Counted from the stretch's first letter, positions 1-9,395 are shown. The stretch is DNA of 10,281 nucleotides from Actinomycetes bacterium (GCA_023462275.1 JAEWYD010000324.1:1-10281); one strand, 5' to 3'. The notes: generated by a model from the letters alone, not told the origin. Made by a program: numbers and translations.

Positions 1-295
1 GCACGGGCCCGTCCGGCCCGTCGGGCGTGCCGATCGCGCCCGCGGCCGGTGCGTGTGCGCGCAGCACGGTGGGCACCTGGAGGACGGCGCCGGAGGGCAG
101 CGCCAGCAGGTGGAGCTGCACCTGCGCCTCGCCGGCGGGGTCCGGCAGCTCGGCCACGGCGAGCCGGTCCAGCGTCGCGTCGGTGCCCTTGGCGGGGAAC
201 CAGCGCTGCGCCGGCACCCAGGCCCGCAGGAGGGCCAGGACCGCGTCGTCGGGCACCTGCTCCGCATGCAGCGCGGCAGCCGTCGCGTCGTCCAT
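1..295 (-). CDS. mak: Maltokinase, N-terminal part (gene continues past left edge)
   Basis: Maltokinase (Mak/Pep2) phosphorylates maltose with ATP to alpha-maltose-1-phosphate, the donor used by GlgE, in the cytoplasm. Only the first 98 codons are visible. They read MDDATAAALHAEQ and then a conserved block LRAWVPAQRWFPAKG, which matches the N-terminal cap of actinobacterial maltokinases (W-x-P-x-QRWF-x-x-KG). The kinase lobes with the catalytic and ATP-binding residues lie outside the window. I chose the ATG at 295 because a strong GGGAGG Shine-Dalgarno sits 7 nt upstream. An in-frame ATG at 319 would overlap the treS stop as ATGA and add eight residues (MTVTGGGA), but it has no visible ribosome site. 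The gene follows glgE and treS, which is the usual partner set. In many bacteria TreS and Mak are fused; here they are separate proteins. The family call rests on the cap motif plus context. Confidence 0.88.
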   Translation of the reverse strand, partial: MDDATAAALHAEQVPDDAVLALLRAWVPAQRWFPAKGTDATLDRLAVAELPDPAGEAQVQLHLLALPSGAVLQVPTVLRAHAPAAGAIGTPDGPDGPV

Positions 296-302
296 GGCGC
301 CC

Positions 303-308
303 CCTCCC
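303..308 (-). promoter_or_regulatory. Shine-Dalgarno deciding the mak start
   Basis: On the minus strand GGGAGG lies 7 nt before the ATG at 295 and just after the treS stop codon. It favours 295 over the alternative in-frame ATG at 319, which would give the ATGA overlap seen at the glgE-treS junction but has only GC-rich treS coding sequence upstream. Confidence 0.65.
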
Positions 309-315
309 GTCACCG

Positions 316-2069
<1,754 letters not shown>

Positions 2070-2073
<4 letters not shown>

Positions 2074-4214
2074 GCGTTCCTCACGGAGATGATGTGGGCG
2101 ACCTGGTGGAACGGGTCGAGGCGGACGTACGGGGTCTCCCCCCACGCGTACACGGCGCCGGACAGCAGGTCCTGCGCGGCGAACGTGCTGCCGGGCGGCA
2201 GGCCGAGGGCGGCGAGGTCGAGGGTCACGGTGCCCTCCCGCACGTTGTGGGGGTCGACCGTGACCACGACGAGCACCGTGTCGGCGCTGCCGGTGGGGGA
2301 GGACGCCGCGTCCACGCGTCGCGAGAAGCACAGCAGGCCGTCGTTGCTCGTGGGGTGCACGGTGAGGCCCCGGAGCCGCTGCAGGGCCGGGTGCTCGCGG
2401 CGGATGGCGTTGAGCTGGGTCAGCAGGCGGGAGATGCCGATGGCCTCGGCCGCGGCCCAGTCGCGCGGCTTGTACTCGTACTTCTCGTTGTCGATCTGCT
2501 CCTCGACGCCGGGCCGGGGCACGTTCTCGACCAGCTCGTAGCCGGAGTAGATGCCCCAGGTCGGCGACCCGGTGGCGGCGAGGACGGCGCGGAGCGCGAA
2601 GGCGGCGGCGCCACCGTGCTGCATGAACGGCGTGAGGATGTCGTGGGTCGTCGGCCAGAAGCTGGGCCGCATGTACGCCGAGGCCTCGCCGGAGACCTCC
2701 TCGAGGTACTCGCCGATCTCCTCCGCCGTCGTGCGCCACGTGAAGTACGTGTAGGACTGGTGGAACCCGATCATCCCCAGCGCGTGCATCATCGCGGGCC
2801 GCGTGAACGCCTCGGCGAGGAACAGGACGTCCGGGTGCGCGGCGTTCACGTCGGCGATCAGGCGCTCCCAGAACTCCAGCGGCTTGGTGTGCGGGTTGTC
2901 GACGCGGAACGCCGTCACCCCGTGGTCGATCCACACCTGCAGCACGCGCCGGATCTCGGCGTAGATGCCCTCGGGGTCGTTGTCGAAGTTGAGCGGGTAG
3001 ATGTCCTGGTACTTCTTCGGCGGGTTCTCGGCGTAGGCGATGGAGCCGTCGACCCGGGTCGTGAACCACTCGGGGTGCTGCGTGACCCACGGGTGGTCCG
3101 GGGAGCACTGCAGGGCGAGGTCGAGCGCGACCTCCAGCCCCAGCTCGCGGGCGCGCGCGACGAAGGCGTCGAAGTCGTCGAACGTGCCGAGGTCGGGGTG
3201 GATCGCGTCGTGCCCCCCGTCGGGTGACCCGATGGCGTAGGGGGAGCCGGGGTCGCCCGGCGCGCAGGTCAGGGAGTTGTTCCGGCCCTTGCGGTACGTG
3301 GTGCCGATGGGGTGCACGGGCGTGAGGTAGACGACGTCGAAGCCCATCTCGGCGATCGCTGGGAGGCGCTCGGCGGCCGTCCGCAGGGTGCCGGACCGCC
3401 ACTCCTTCGTCGCCGGGTCGTAGGTCGCCCCCTCGGAGCGGGGGAACATCTCGTACCAGGAGCCGACCAGGGCGCGCTCGCGCTGGACGACGAGCGGGTA
3501 GGTGGCCGACGACGTGAGGTGGTCGCGCAGCGGCGCCGTCTCGAGGGCGGCGGCCACCTCGGGAGCCAGCCCCGCCTCGAGCCGGGCGAGCGGCGGACGG
3601 CGCCGGGCGTCGCGCAGCCCGGTCACGGCGTCGCGCAGCGTGCGGACGACGTCCGCCGGCAGGCCGTCGCGCTCCGCGGCGCGCTCGAGGAGCATCGCGC
3701 CCTCGGCAAGCATCAGCTCGACGTCGACGCCGGCCTCGACCTTGATGGCCGCGTCGTGCCGCCACGTGCCGTAGGGGTCCGACCAGCCCTCGACGCGGAA
3801 GCTCCAGCGGCCGACGGCGTCGGGCACGAGCTCGGCCCGGTAGGTGTCCAGGCCGGGGTTGACGACCGTCATCCGCACCGACCGCTCGGCGCCGTCCGGC
3901 GCGACGAGGACGGCGGTGGCGGCGACGGCGTCGTGCCCCTCGCGGAAGACCCGGGCGGTGATCTCGACGGCCTCGCCGACGACCGCCTTGGCCGGCCAGC
4001 GGCCGCCCTGGACGACCGGTCCGACGTCGAGCACGGGGATGCGCCCGATCACGGGTGCGGCGGGCGGTGCGAACGGCCCGGCGGGCTCCGGCACGGCGGT
4101 CGTGACCTGCGACGACGGTGCTGCGGTCGCGGCGGCGGGCTTCGCCTTGGCGCGCGATCGGGCACGTGCGGCGGGCGCCGGGGTGCGCGGCGGTCGGGGC
4201 GTGGACGGCGTCAC
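2070..4214 (-). CDS. glgE: Maltose-1-phosphate maltosyltransferase GlgE
   Basis: GlgE (GH13_3; formerly Pep1) transfers maltosyl units from alpha-maltose-1-phosphate to the non-reducing ends of alpha-1,4-glucans, releasing phosphate. The protein is 714 aa; characterised homologues are about 660-700. After a basic Ala/Pro-rich tail (1-54) comes IGRIPVLDVGPVVQGGRWPAKAVVGE, the family's N-terminal domain signature. Then follow GSWYEMFPRS (251-260), PVHPIGTTYRKGRNN (299-313) and AYAENPPKKYQDIYPLNFDN (393-412). FRVDNPHTKP holds nucleophile D439, FLAEAF holds acid/base E468, and THDILTPF holds D525. YELVENV (559-565) is followed by a C-terminal beta domain. Two features set it apart from ordinary amylases: the near-complete ENPPKKYQDIYPLNFDNDPEG block and the RKGRNN loop. 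The GTG start at 4214 is the only start after an in-frame TAG four codons upstream. It has no clear Shine-Dalgarno, but a TAGGTT -10-like hexamer ends 6 nt before it, suggesting a leaderless message. GTGs at 4094 and 4052 are weaker alternatives. First gene of glgE-treS-mak. Confidence 0.96.
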
Positions 4215-4220
4215 ACCCCG

Positions 4221-4226
4221 AACCTA
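4221..4226 (-). promoter_or_regulatory. Predicted -10 element of a leaderless glgE promoter
   Basis: On the minus strand TAGGTT (TAnnnT) is followed by six bases (CGGGGT) and then the GTG start of glgE at 4214. This is the spacing expected if transcription starts on the start codon itself, a common actinobacterial arrangement. No ribosome site fits this start. A convincing -35 hexamer is not visible in the GC-rich upstream DNA. The call is an inference from spacing. Confidence 0.55.
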
Positions 4227-4345
4227 CCCAGCGGGTGGACTGGAAGGCATCTGGGAGCGCCGGTGCGGCGCGTCCGTCGCCCGGACGGGCTACCGGCCGG
4301 GGCGTCGGTCCCCGCGGCCCGGACGCCGTCCCGTCGACGATCGTT

Positions 4346-4361
4346 CTGCAAGCGCTTGCAG
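4346..4361. promoter_or_regulatory. LacI-family-type operator, perfect 16-bp palindrome
   Basis: CTGCAAGCGCTTGCAG is its own reverse complement over all 16 bases. The inner 14 bases (4347-4360) match the LacI-family pattern TGnAAnCGnTTnCA at every defined position, including the central CG. It lies 43-58 nt upstream of the predicted glgP start of transcription and about 132-147 nt upstream of that of glgE, inside their divergent intergenic region. From memory, Streptomyces MalR/Reg1 sites in maltose and amylase promoters contain CTTGCAG-type half-sites, which fits this half-site. The regulator is not in this window, so its identity and whether it represses or activates are inferences. Confidence 0.8.
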
Positions 4362-4391
4362 CAATTGTGGAAATCGTCGTTGCACACCGCG

Positions 4392-4397
4392 TACGCT
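4392..4397 (+). promoter_or_regulatory. Predicted -10 element of a leaderless glgP promoter
   Basis: TACGCT (TAnnnT) is followed by six C residues and then the GTG start of glgP at 4404, so transcription would begin on or next to the start codon. No Shine-Dalgarno is present in the preceding 30 nt. Candidate -35 hexamers are weak: TGGAAA at 4368-4373 with an 18-nt spacer or TTGTGG at 4365-4370 with 21. The palindromic operator ends just upstream of these, so a bound regulator would touch the -35 region. Confidence 0.6.
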
Positions 4398-4403
4398 CCC
4401 CCC

Positions 4404-6989
4404 GTGAGAGCCATCCGCCGATTCACCGTCCGCACGGTGCTGCCCCCCGAGCTCGCCCACCTCGACGAGCTCGCGCACAACTTGCGCTGGTCCTGGCACG
4501 CCCCCGCGCGTGACCTGTTCGCCGGCATCGACCCCGCCCTCTGGGCGGAGGTCCACGGCGACCCCGTCGCCCTCATCGGTGCCCTCGGGCCCGACCGCCT
4601 CGCCGGTCTCGCCGCCGACGGCGCGTTCGTCGCGCGCGTCGACGCAGCCGTCCAGGACCTGCACGAGTACCTGGCCGCGCCGCTCTGGTACCAGACCACC
4701 GCCGCCCAGGCCGCGGACGGGCCGCTGCCCGCCGCCATCGCCTACTTCTCGCCCGAGTTCGGCATCACCTCCGTGCTGCCGCAGTACTCCGGTGGCCTGG
4801 GCATCCTCGCCGGCGACCACCTCAAGAGCGCCTCGGACCTCGGCGTGCCGATCATCGGCGTCGGGCTCCTCTACGGGGCCGGGTACTTCAACCAGAGCCT
4901 CACCCGCGACGGCTGGCAGGTCGAGAGCTACCCGCTCATCGACCCCGACGGCCTGCCGCTGACGATGCTCCGCGAGGCCGACGGCACCCCCGCCCGCGTC
5001 ACCATCGACCTGCCCGGCGGCCGCGCGCTGCACGCATCGATCTGGAAGGCCGACGTCGGCCGCGTGCCGCTGCTGCTCCTCGACTCGAACGTGCCCGAGA
5101 ACGACGAGCTGGCGCGCCGCGTCACGGACCGCCTCTACGGCGGCGGCGGTGAGCACCGCCTGCAGCAGGAGCTGCTGCTCGGCGTCGGCGGCGTCCGCGC
5201 CCTGCGCGTCTGGGCCAGGCTGTCCGGCGCGCCGGCGCCGGAGGTCTACCACACGAACGAGGGCCACGCCGGCTTCCTCGGCGTCGAGCGCATCCGCGAG
5301 CTCATGACGGAGGAGGGGCTCGGCTTCGGCGAGGCGCTCGAGGCCGTGCGGGCCGCCACCGTCTTCACCACCCACACCCCGGTGCCCGCTGGCATCGACC
5401 GGTTCGAGGCGTCGCTCGTCGCCCAGTACTTCACGGGCCCGAACGCCCTGCCGGGCGTGCCCGTGGACCAGGTCCTCGCGCTCGGCGCCGAGGACTACGA
5501 GGGCGGGGACCCGACCCTGTTCAACATGGCGGTCATGGGCCTGCGCCTCGGCGGTCGCGCCAACGGCGTCTCGCTGCTGCACGGCCACGTCTCGCGCGGC
5601 ATGTTCCACGGTCTGTGGGCCGGGCTCGACGAGTCCGAGGTCCCGATCACGTCGATCACGAACGGCGTGCACGCGCCGACGTGGGTGGACCCCAAGCTGG
5701 CCGAGCTGGCCACGAGCCGGCTCGACGCCGCGGAGCTCGCCTCCGGGGCCGGCTGGCTGCGCACCGACGGCGTCTCGGACGCCGAGCTGTGGGACATGCT
5801 GCGCACCCTGCGTGCCCAGCTCGTCGAGGACGCCCGGGCGCGGCTCCGGGACTCCTGGCGCCGCCGCGGCGCCAGCCAGGCCGAGCTCGGCTGGGTCGAC
5901 GACGTGCTGAGCCCCGACGTGCTGACCATCGGGTTCGCGCGTCGCGTGCCGACCTACAAGCGCCTCACCCTGATGCTGCGCGACCCCGAGCGTCTCAAGT
6001 CGCTGCTCCTCGACCCGGAGCGGCCCGTGCAGATCCTCGTCGCGGGCAAGTCGCACCCGGCCGACGACCAGGGCAAGCGCCTCATCCAGCAGCTGGTCCG
6101 GTTCACCGACGACCCCGAGGTGCGTCGGCGGATCGTCTTCCTGCCCAACTACGACATCGCGATGGCCCAGAAGCTCTACCCCGGCTGCGACGTCTGGCTC
6201 AACAACCCGCTGCGGCCGCTCGAGGCCTCCGGCACCTCCGGCATGAAGGCGGCCCTCAACGGCGCGCTCAACCTCTCCATCCTCGACGGCTGGTGGGACG
6301 AGTGGTACGACGGCGAGAACGGTTGGGCGATCCCGACCGCGGACGGCGTCGAGGACCCGGACCGTCGGGACGACCTGGAGGCCGCGGCGCTGTACGACCT
6401 GGTGGAGAGCCAGGTCGCGGCCCGGTTCTACGACCGCGACGAGCGCGGCCTGCCGGTGACCTGGCTCGAGATGGTGCGCCACACGCTCGCCACGCTCGGG
6501 CCGAAGGTGCAGGCCACCCGAATGGTGTCGGAGTACGTGCAGCGCCTGTACCTGCCGGCGGCCGCCAACGGCCGCGCGCTGGACGGTCCGGGCTACCCGG
6601 CGGCCCGCGAGCTCGCCGCCTGGAAGGCCAAGGTCCGTGCGGCGTGGCCGGGCGTGCGGGTCGACCACGTCGAGTCCGTCGGCGTCGGGGAGGTCGCCCA
6701 GGTGGGCGAGACCCTGCACGTGCGCGCCTACGTCTCGCTCGGGCAGCTCGCCCCGGAGGACGTCGCGGTCCAGGTCGTCTACGGTCGCGTGTCGGAGTCG
6801 GACGACCTCAGCGCCGTCCGCTACGCCACCCTCACGTGGAGCGAGGCGTTCGAGGGCGGCCGCCACGCGTTCGCGGGCGACGTACGCCTCGACGCGTCCG
6901 GGCCGTTCGGCTACACCGTCCGCGTCGTGCCCGCCCACGCGCACCTCGCGTCGGTCGCGGACACGGGCCTGGTGACGAACGCCGGCTGA
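4404..6989 (+). CDS. glgP: Alpha-glucan (glycogen/maltodextrin) phosphorylase
   Basis: GT35 enzyme that removes terminal glucose from alpha-1,4-glucan chains with inorganic phosphate, giving glucose-1-phosphate; it uses pyridoxal phosphate. It is 861 aa, the length typical of the actinobacterial type with an N-terminal DUF3417 region. That region is seen at about 4-110 (RRFTVRTVLPPELAHLDELAHNLRWSW in outline). AYFSPEFGITSVLPQYSGGL starts near 112, YHTNEGHAGF is at 282-291, and THTPVPAGIDRFE follows. GFARRVPTYKR, NPLRPLEASGTSGMKAALNG and ILDGWWDEWYDGENGWAI form the C-terminal half. The PLP lysine is expected to be K615 of GTSGMK. A beta-rich tail fills about 752-861. The reading frame stays open far upstream, through glgE, but the protein similarity begins at the GTG at 4404, where the -10 spacing also fits. 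It is divergent from glgE, a pairing I recall from Streptomyces coelicolor glycogen clusters. Confidence 0.95.
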   Translation: MRAIRRFTVRTVLPPELAHLDELAHNLRWSWHAPARDLFAGIDPALWAEVHGDPVALIGALGPDRLAGLAADGAFVARVDAAVQDLHEYLAAPLWYQTTAAQAADGPLPAAIAYFSPEFGITSVLPQYSGGLGILAGDHLKSASDLGVPIIGVGLLYGAGYFNQSLTRDGWQVESYPLIDPDGLPLTMLREADGTPARVTIDLPGGRALHASIWKADVGRVPLLLLDSNVPENDELARRVTDRLYGGGGEHRLQQELLLGVGGVRALRVWARLSGAPAPEVYHTNEGHAGFLGVERIRELMTEEGLGFGEALEAVRAATVFTTHTPVPAGIDRFEASLVAQYFTGPNALPGVPVDQVLALGAEDYEGGDPTLFNMAVMGLRLGGRANGVSLLHGHVSRGMFHGLWAGLDESEVPITSITNGVHAPTWVDPKLAELATSRLDAAELASGAGWLRTDGVSDAELWDMLRTLRAQLVEDARARLRDSWRRRGASQAELGWVDDVLSPDVLTIGFARRVPTYKRLTLMLRDPERLKSLLLDPERPVQILVAGKSHPADDQGKRLIQQLVRFTDDPEVRRRIVFLPNYDIAMAQKLYPGCDVWLNNPLRPLEASGTSGMKAALNGALNLSILDGWWDEWYDGENGWAIPTADGVEDPDRRDDLEAAALYDLVESQVAARFYDRDERGLPVTWLEMVRHTLATLGPKVQATRMVSEYVQRLYLPAAANGRALDGPGYPAARELAAWKAKVRAAWPGVRVDHVESVGVGEVAQVGETLHVRAYVSLGQLAPEDVAVQVVYGRVSESDDLSAVRYATLTWSEAFEGGRHAFAGDVRLDASGPFGYTVRVVPAHAHLASVADTGLVTNAG

Positions 6990-7006
6990 CGCCGGACGCC
7001 ATCGAC

Positions 7007-7049
7007 CCGAGGGGCCGGCGGAGCGCTGCGGCGCCTGCCGGCCCCTCGG
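7007..7049. terminator. Bidirectional hairpin between convergent glgP and glgX
   Basis: Arms CCGAGGGGCCGGC (7007-7019) and GCCGGCCCCTCGG (7037-7049) are perfect 13-bp reverse complements with a 17-nt loop; one G-U and one G-C pair may extend the stem inward. It begins 18 nt after the glgP stop and ends 12 nt before the glgX stop, so it can serve both converging transcripts. There is no T-run on either side, as is common in high-GC actinobacteria; it may act as a non-canonical terminator or as a 3'-end stabiliser. Confidence 0.75.
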
Positions 7050-7060
7050 TCGTTCGGGGG

Positions 7061-9238
7061 TCAGCCGGTGTAGACCCGCATCGACAACGGCTCGAGGAGG
7101 ACGGCGCCGCCGGGCTGGATCGGCTGCCCGTCGCCGTTCTGGCCCACCAGGTCGGGGTGCTCGGCGACGGAGTCCCACGCCAGGGTCCAGCGCAGGTCCG
7201 GGTCGCCGGTCGGCATCGTGAAGGCCACCGGGTCGAGCGTGCCGTTGACGAGCAGCAGCAGGGCCGCGCCGTCGTCGGCGGTCCGGATCATCTGCAGCGA
7301 GCGCACGTGCACGTCGAGCCAGGCGCCGTGGGTCATGGGCGACCCGTCGGGCAGGCGCCAGTCGAGGTCGGGGCGCACGTCACCGCGCGCCGCGCGCGCC
7401 GCCACCGGCCGGCCCGTGAAGAACGGCTCGCGGCGCAGGGCGGGGTGCTCGCGGCGCAGTCGCGTCAGGTGCGCGACCGTGGCCACCAGGTTGCGCCGGT
7501 CCTCGTCGAGCTCCCAGTCGAGCCACGAGAGCGGGGTGTCCTGGCAGTAGGCGTTGTTGTTCCCGTGCTGCGTCCGGCCCAGCTCGTCGCCCGCGGTCAG
7601 CATGGGCGTGCCCGCGGCGAGCAGGAGGGTGCCGAGGAGGTTCCGCACCGACTGCTGGCGCAGGGGGACGATCTCCAGGCCGAGCACCGGGTCCGTCACC
7701 GGGCCCTCGATGCCGTGGTTCCAGGAGTGGTTGGCGTCCGAGCCGTCCCGGTTGCCCTCGCCGTTGGCGAGGTTGTGCTTGTGCTCGTAGGCGACGAGGT
7801 CGGCGAGCGTGAAGCCGTCGTGCGCCGTCACGTAGTTCACCGACGCCACGACGCCGCGGGCCAGCGGCGGGTCGCCGTAGCCGAACAGGTCGACGGAGCC
7901 GGCGAGCCGCGTCGCGAGCTCCCGGACGCCCTTGCCCTGGCGGCCGTGCGCGGCCTGGCCCGGGTCGTGCAGCCAGAAGTCGCGGACGCCGTCGCGGAAG
8001 CGGTCGTTCCACTCGCCCATCGGGGCCGGGAACGCGCCCGTGCGCCAGCCGCCGGGGCCCAGGTCCCACGGCTCGGCGACGAGCTTCAGGTCGCCCAGCA
8101 CGGGGTCCGTCTGGAGCGCCACGAGGAAAGGGTGCTGGGGCGTGAAGCCGACGTCGTCGCGGCCGAGGGTGACCGCGAGGTCGAACCGGAAGCCGTCGAC
8201 GCCGACCTCCTGGGCCCAGTAGCGCAGGGAGTCCAGCGCCAGCTGCACGACCCGCGGCCGGCGGAAGTCCAGGGTGTTCCCGCAGCCGGTGACGTCGGCG
8301 AACCGCGCCGGCGTGCCGCCGTCGTGCAGGTAGTAGAGAGTCGGGTCCAGGCCGCGGAACGCGAGCGTCGGCCCGTCCGTGCCGCCCTCGCACGTGTGGT
8401 TGTAGACGACGTCGAGCAGCACCTCGAGCCCGGCCTCGTGCAGCAGGTGGACCATGCCCTTGACCTCGGTCAGCACCGCCTGGGCGCCGGCCGCCCGGGC
8501 CGCGGCCGTGGCGTACCGGGGCTCGGGCGCGAAGAAACCCAGGGTGTTGTAGCCCCAGTAGTTCGTGAGCCCGCGCTCCACCAGGTTCGGCTCGCTGAGG
8601 AACGCGTGGATGGGCAGCAGCTCCACCGTGGTGACGCCGAGCCCGCGCAGGTGCTCGATCGTCGCCGGGTGGGCCAGGCCCGCGTACGTGCCGCGCAGCT
8701 CGGGTGGCACCGCCGCGAGCTGCTTGGTGAGCCCGCGGACGTGCGCCTCGTACACGACGGTCTCCGTCCAGGGCACGCGCGGGCGGCGCACGGGTCCCGC
8801 GTCGAACGCGTCGTCCACCACGACGGCGTGCGGGACGGCGGCGCGCGAGTCGGCCTCGTCCGGGCGCAGGCCGCCGTCGGTCCCCTGGACGTGGCTGAAG
8901 ACGGCCGGGCCGAGCGCGAGGTCGCCCTCGATCCCGCGCGCGTAGGGGTCGACGAGGAGCTTCGCGGGGTTGTAGCGGAGCCCGGCGTCGGGGTCCCAGC
9001 GCCCGTGGGCGCGGAACCCGTAGTGCTGGCCGACGCGCACGCCCGGCACGTGCGCCCACCAGATGCCGTGCCGCGGGCCGGCCAGGGGCACCCGACGTTC
9101 CGACCAGCCATCGGGGGATTGGGGGTCCGGGTCGAGCAGGCACAGCTCGACCGCGTCGGCGTGGGACGCGAGCACAGCGACGTCCACGCCGTCGCCCGTG
9201 AGGCGGACGCCGAGGCGGGACGGCGGAGAGGTGCTCAT
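7061..9238 (-). CDS. glgX: Glycogen debranching enzyme GlgX (isoamylase type)
   Basis: GH13_11 enzyme that hydrolyses alpha-1,6 branches, mainly the short stubs left by glycogen phosphorylase. It is 725 aa, near the usual length of about 700-720. The N-terminal CBM48-like domain (about 7-130) contains HGIWWAHVPGVRVGQHYGFR and YNPAKLLVDPYAR (89-101). The barrel shows YEAHVRGLTK (163-172), VELLPIHAF and NYWGYNTLGFFAPEPRYA (226-243), typical of GlgX. Next come LLDVVYNHT (274-282), GVDGFRFDLA with nucleophile D353, LVAEPWDLGPGGW with acid/base E389, and YVTAHDGFTL with D474. NGEGNRDGSDANHSWNHGIEG (492-512 region) and TAGDELGRTQHGNNNAYCQD are further GlgX hallmarks. The ATG at 9238 gives MSTSPPSRLGV, where family similarity begins. 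No good Shine-Dalgarno precedes it. The frame stays open further upstream, but those residues are Arg/Pro-rich and not family-like. It faces glgP and completes the breakdown pathway with it. Confidence 0.96.
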   Translation of the reverse strand: MSTSPPSRLGVRLTGDGVDVAVLASHADAVELCLLDPDPQSPDGWSERRVPLAGPRHGIWWAHVPGVRVGQHYGFRAHGRWDPDAGLRYNPAKLLVDPYARGIEGDLALGPAVFSHVQGTDGGLRPDEADSRAAVPHAVVVDDAFDAGPVRRPRVPWTETVVYEAHVRGLTKQLAAVPPELRGTYAGLAHPATIEHLRGLGVTTVELLPIHAFLSEPNLVERGLTNYWGYNTLGFFAPEPRYATAAARAAGAQAVLTEVKGMVHLLHEAGLEVLLDVVYNHTCEGGTDGPTLAFRGLDPTLYYLHDGGTPARFADVTGCGNTLDFRRPRVVQLALDSLRYWAQEVGVDGFRFDLAVTLGRDDVGFTPQHPFLVALQTDPVLGDLKLVAEPWDLGPGGWRTGAFPAPMGEWNDRFRDGVRDFWLHDPGQAAHGRQGKGVRELATRLAGSVDLFGYGDPPLARGVVASVNYVTAHDGFTLADLVAYEHKHNLANGEGNRDGSDANHSWNHGIEGPVTDPVLGLEIVPLRQQSVRNLLGTLLLAAGTPMLTAGDELGRTQHGNNNAYCQDTPLSWLDWELDEDRRNLVATVAHLTRLRREHPALRREPFFTGRPVAARAARGDVRPDLDWRLPDGSPMTHGAWLDVHVRSLQMIRTADDGAALLLLVNGTLDPVAFTMPTGDPDLRWTLAWDSVAEHPDLVGQNGDGQPIQPGGAVLLEPLSMRVYTG

Positions 9239-9303
9239 GGGGTCCAAGTCTGGCAAACGCGGGCGGCGGCGCCGCCGTCGAGCCGGGCGACGTCCGGGTG
9301 AAC

Positions 9304-9317
9304 TGAGATCGCTTCCA
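9304..9317. promoter_or_regulatory. Second LacI-family-type operator candidate upstream of glgX
   Basis: On the glgX strand the site reads TGGAAGCGATCTCA and fits TGnAAnCGnTTnCA at all but one defined position, with the central CG kept. It is less symmetric than the 4346-4361 palindrome. It lies 66-79 nt upstream of the glgX start codon and 79-92 nt upstream of the etfB start, in the divergent glgX/etfB intergenic region. Its presence beside a second glycogen gene raises its credibility above a chance match; the binding protein is unknown. Confidence 0.5.
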
Positions 9318-9364
9318 TGGTCATTCTCACGGTACATGCCGGTCGTCGGCCCATGTGCCCGGGG

Positions 9365-9391
9365 TAGCCTTCTGGGGTCCGAGAAGAGGAG
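9365..9391 (+). promoter_or_regulatory. Putative etfB -10 hexamer and ribosome binding site
   Basis: TAGCCT at 9365-9370 fits a TAnnnT -10 and would start transcription near 9377, giving a short leader. AGAGGAG at 9385-9391 is a clear Shine-Dalgarno 4 nt before the etfB ATG and firmly supports that start. A matching -35 is not evident. The ribosome site is well supported; the -10 is tentative. Confidence 0.5.
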
Positions 9392-9395
9392 CCGC

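Noticed and set aside
2074..3765. Upstream extension of the treS frame through glgE
   Set aside because: The residues before the ATG at 2073 are an out-of-frame reading of glgE; TreS similarity and a Shine-Dalgarno support 2073.
3312..4403. Upstream extension of the glgP reading frame to position 3312
   Set aside because: The extra 364 codons are antisense to glgE and not phosphorylase-like; family similarity starts exactly after the GTG at 4404, where the promoter spacing also fits.
9264..9277. CGGCGGCGCCGCCG palindrome upstream of glgX
   Set aside because: It is a simple alternation of CGG and GCC units in very GC-rich DNA with no loop; likely a composition effect rather than an operator or terminator.
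5615..9301. A very long plus-strand open frame spanning the ends of glgP and all of glgX
   Set aside because: It runs out of frame with GlgP and antisense to GlgX, crosses the intergenic hairpin and has no recognisable family similarity; it is a composition artefact.
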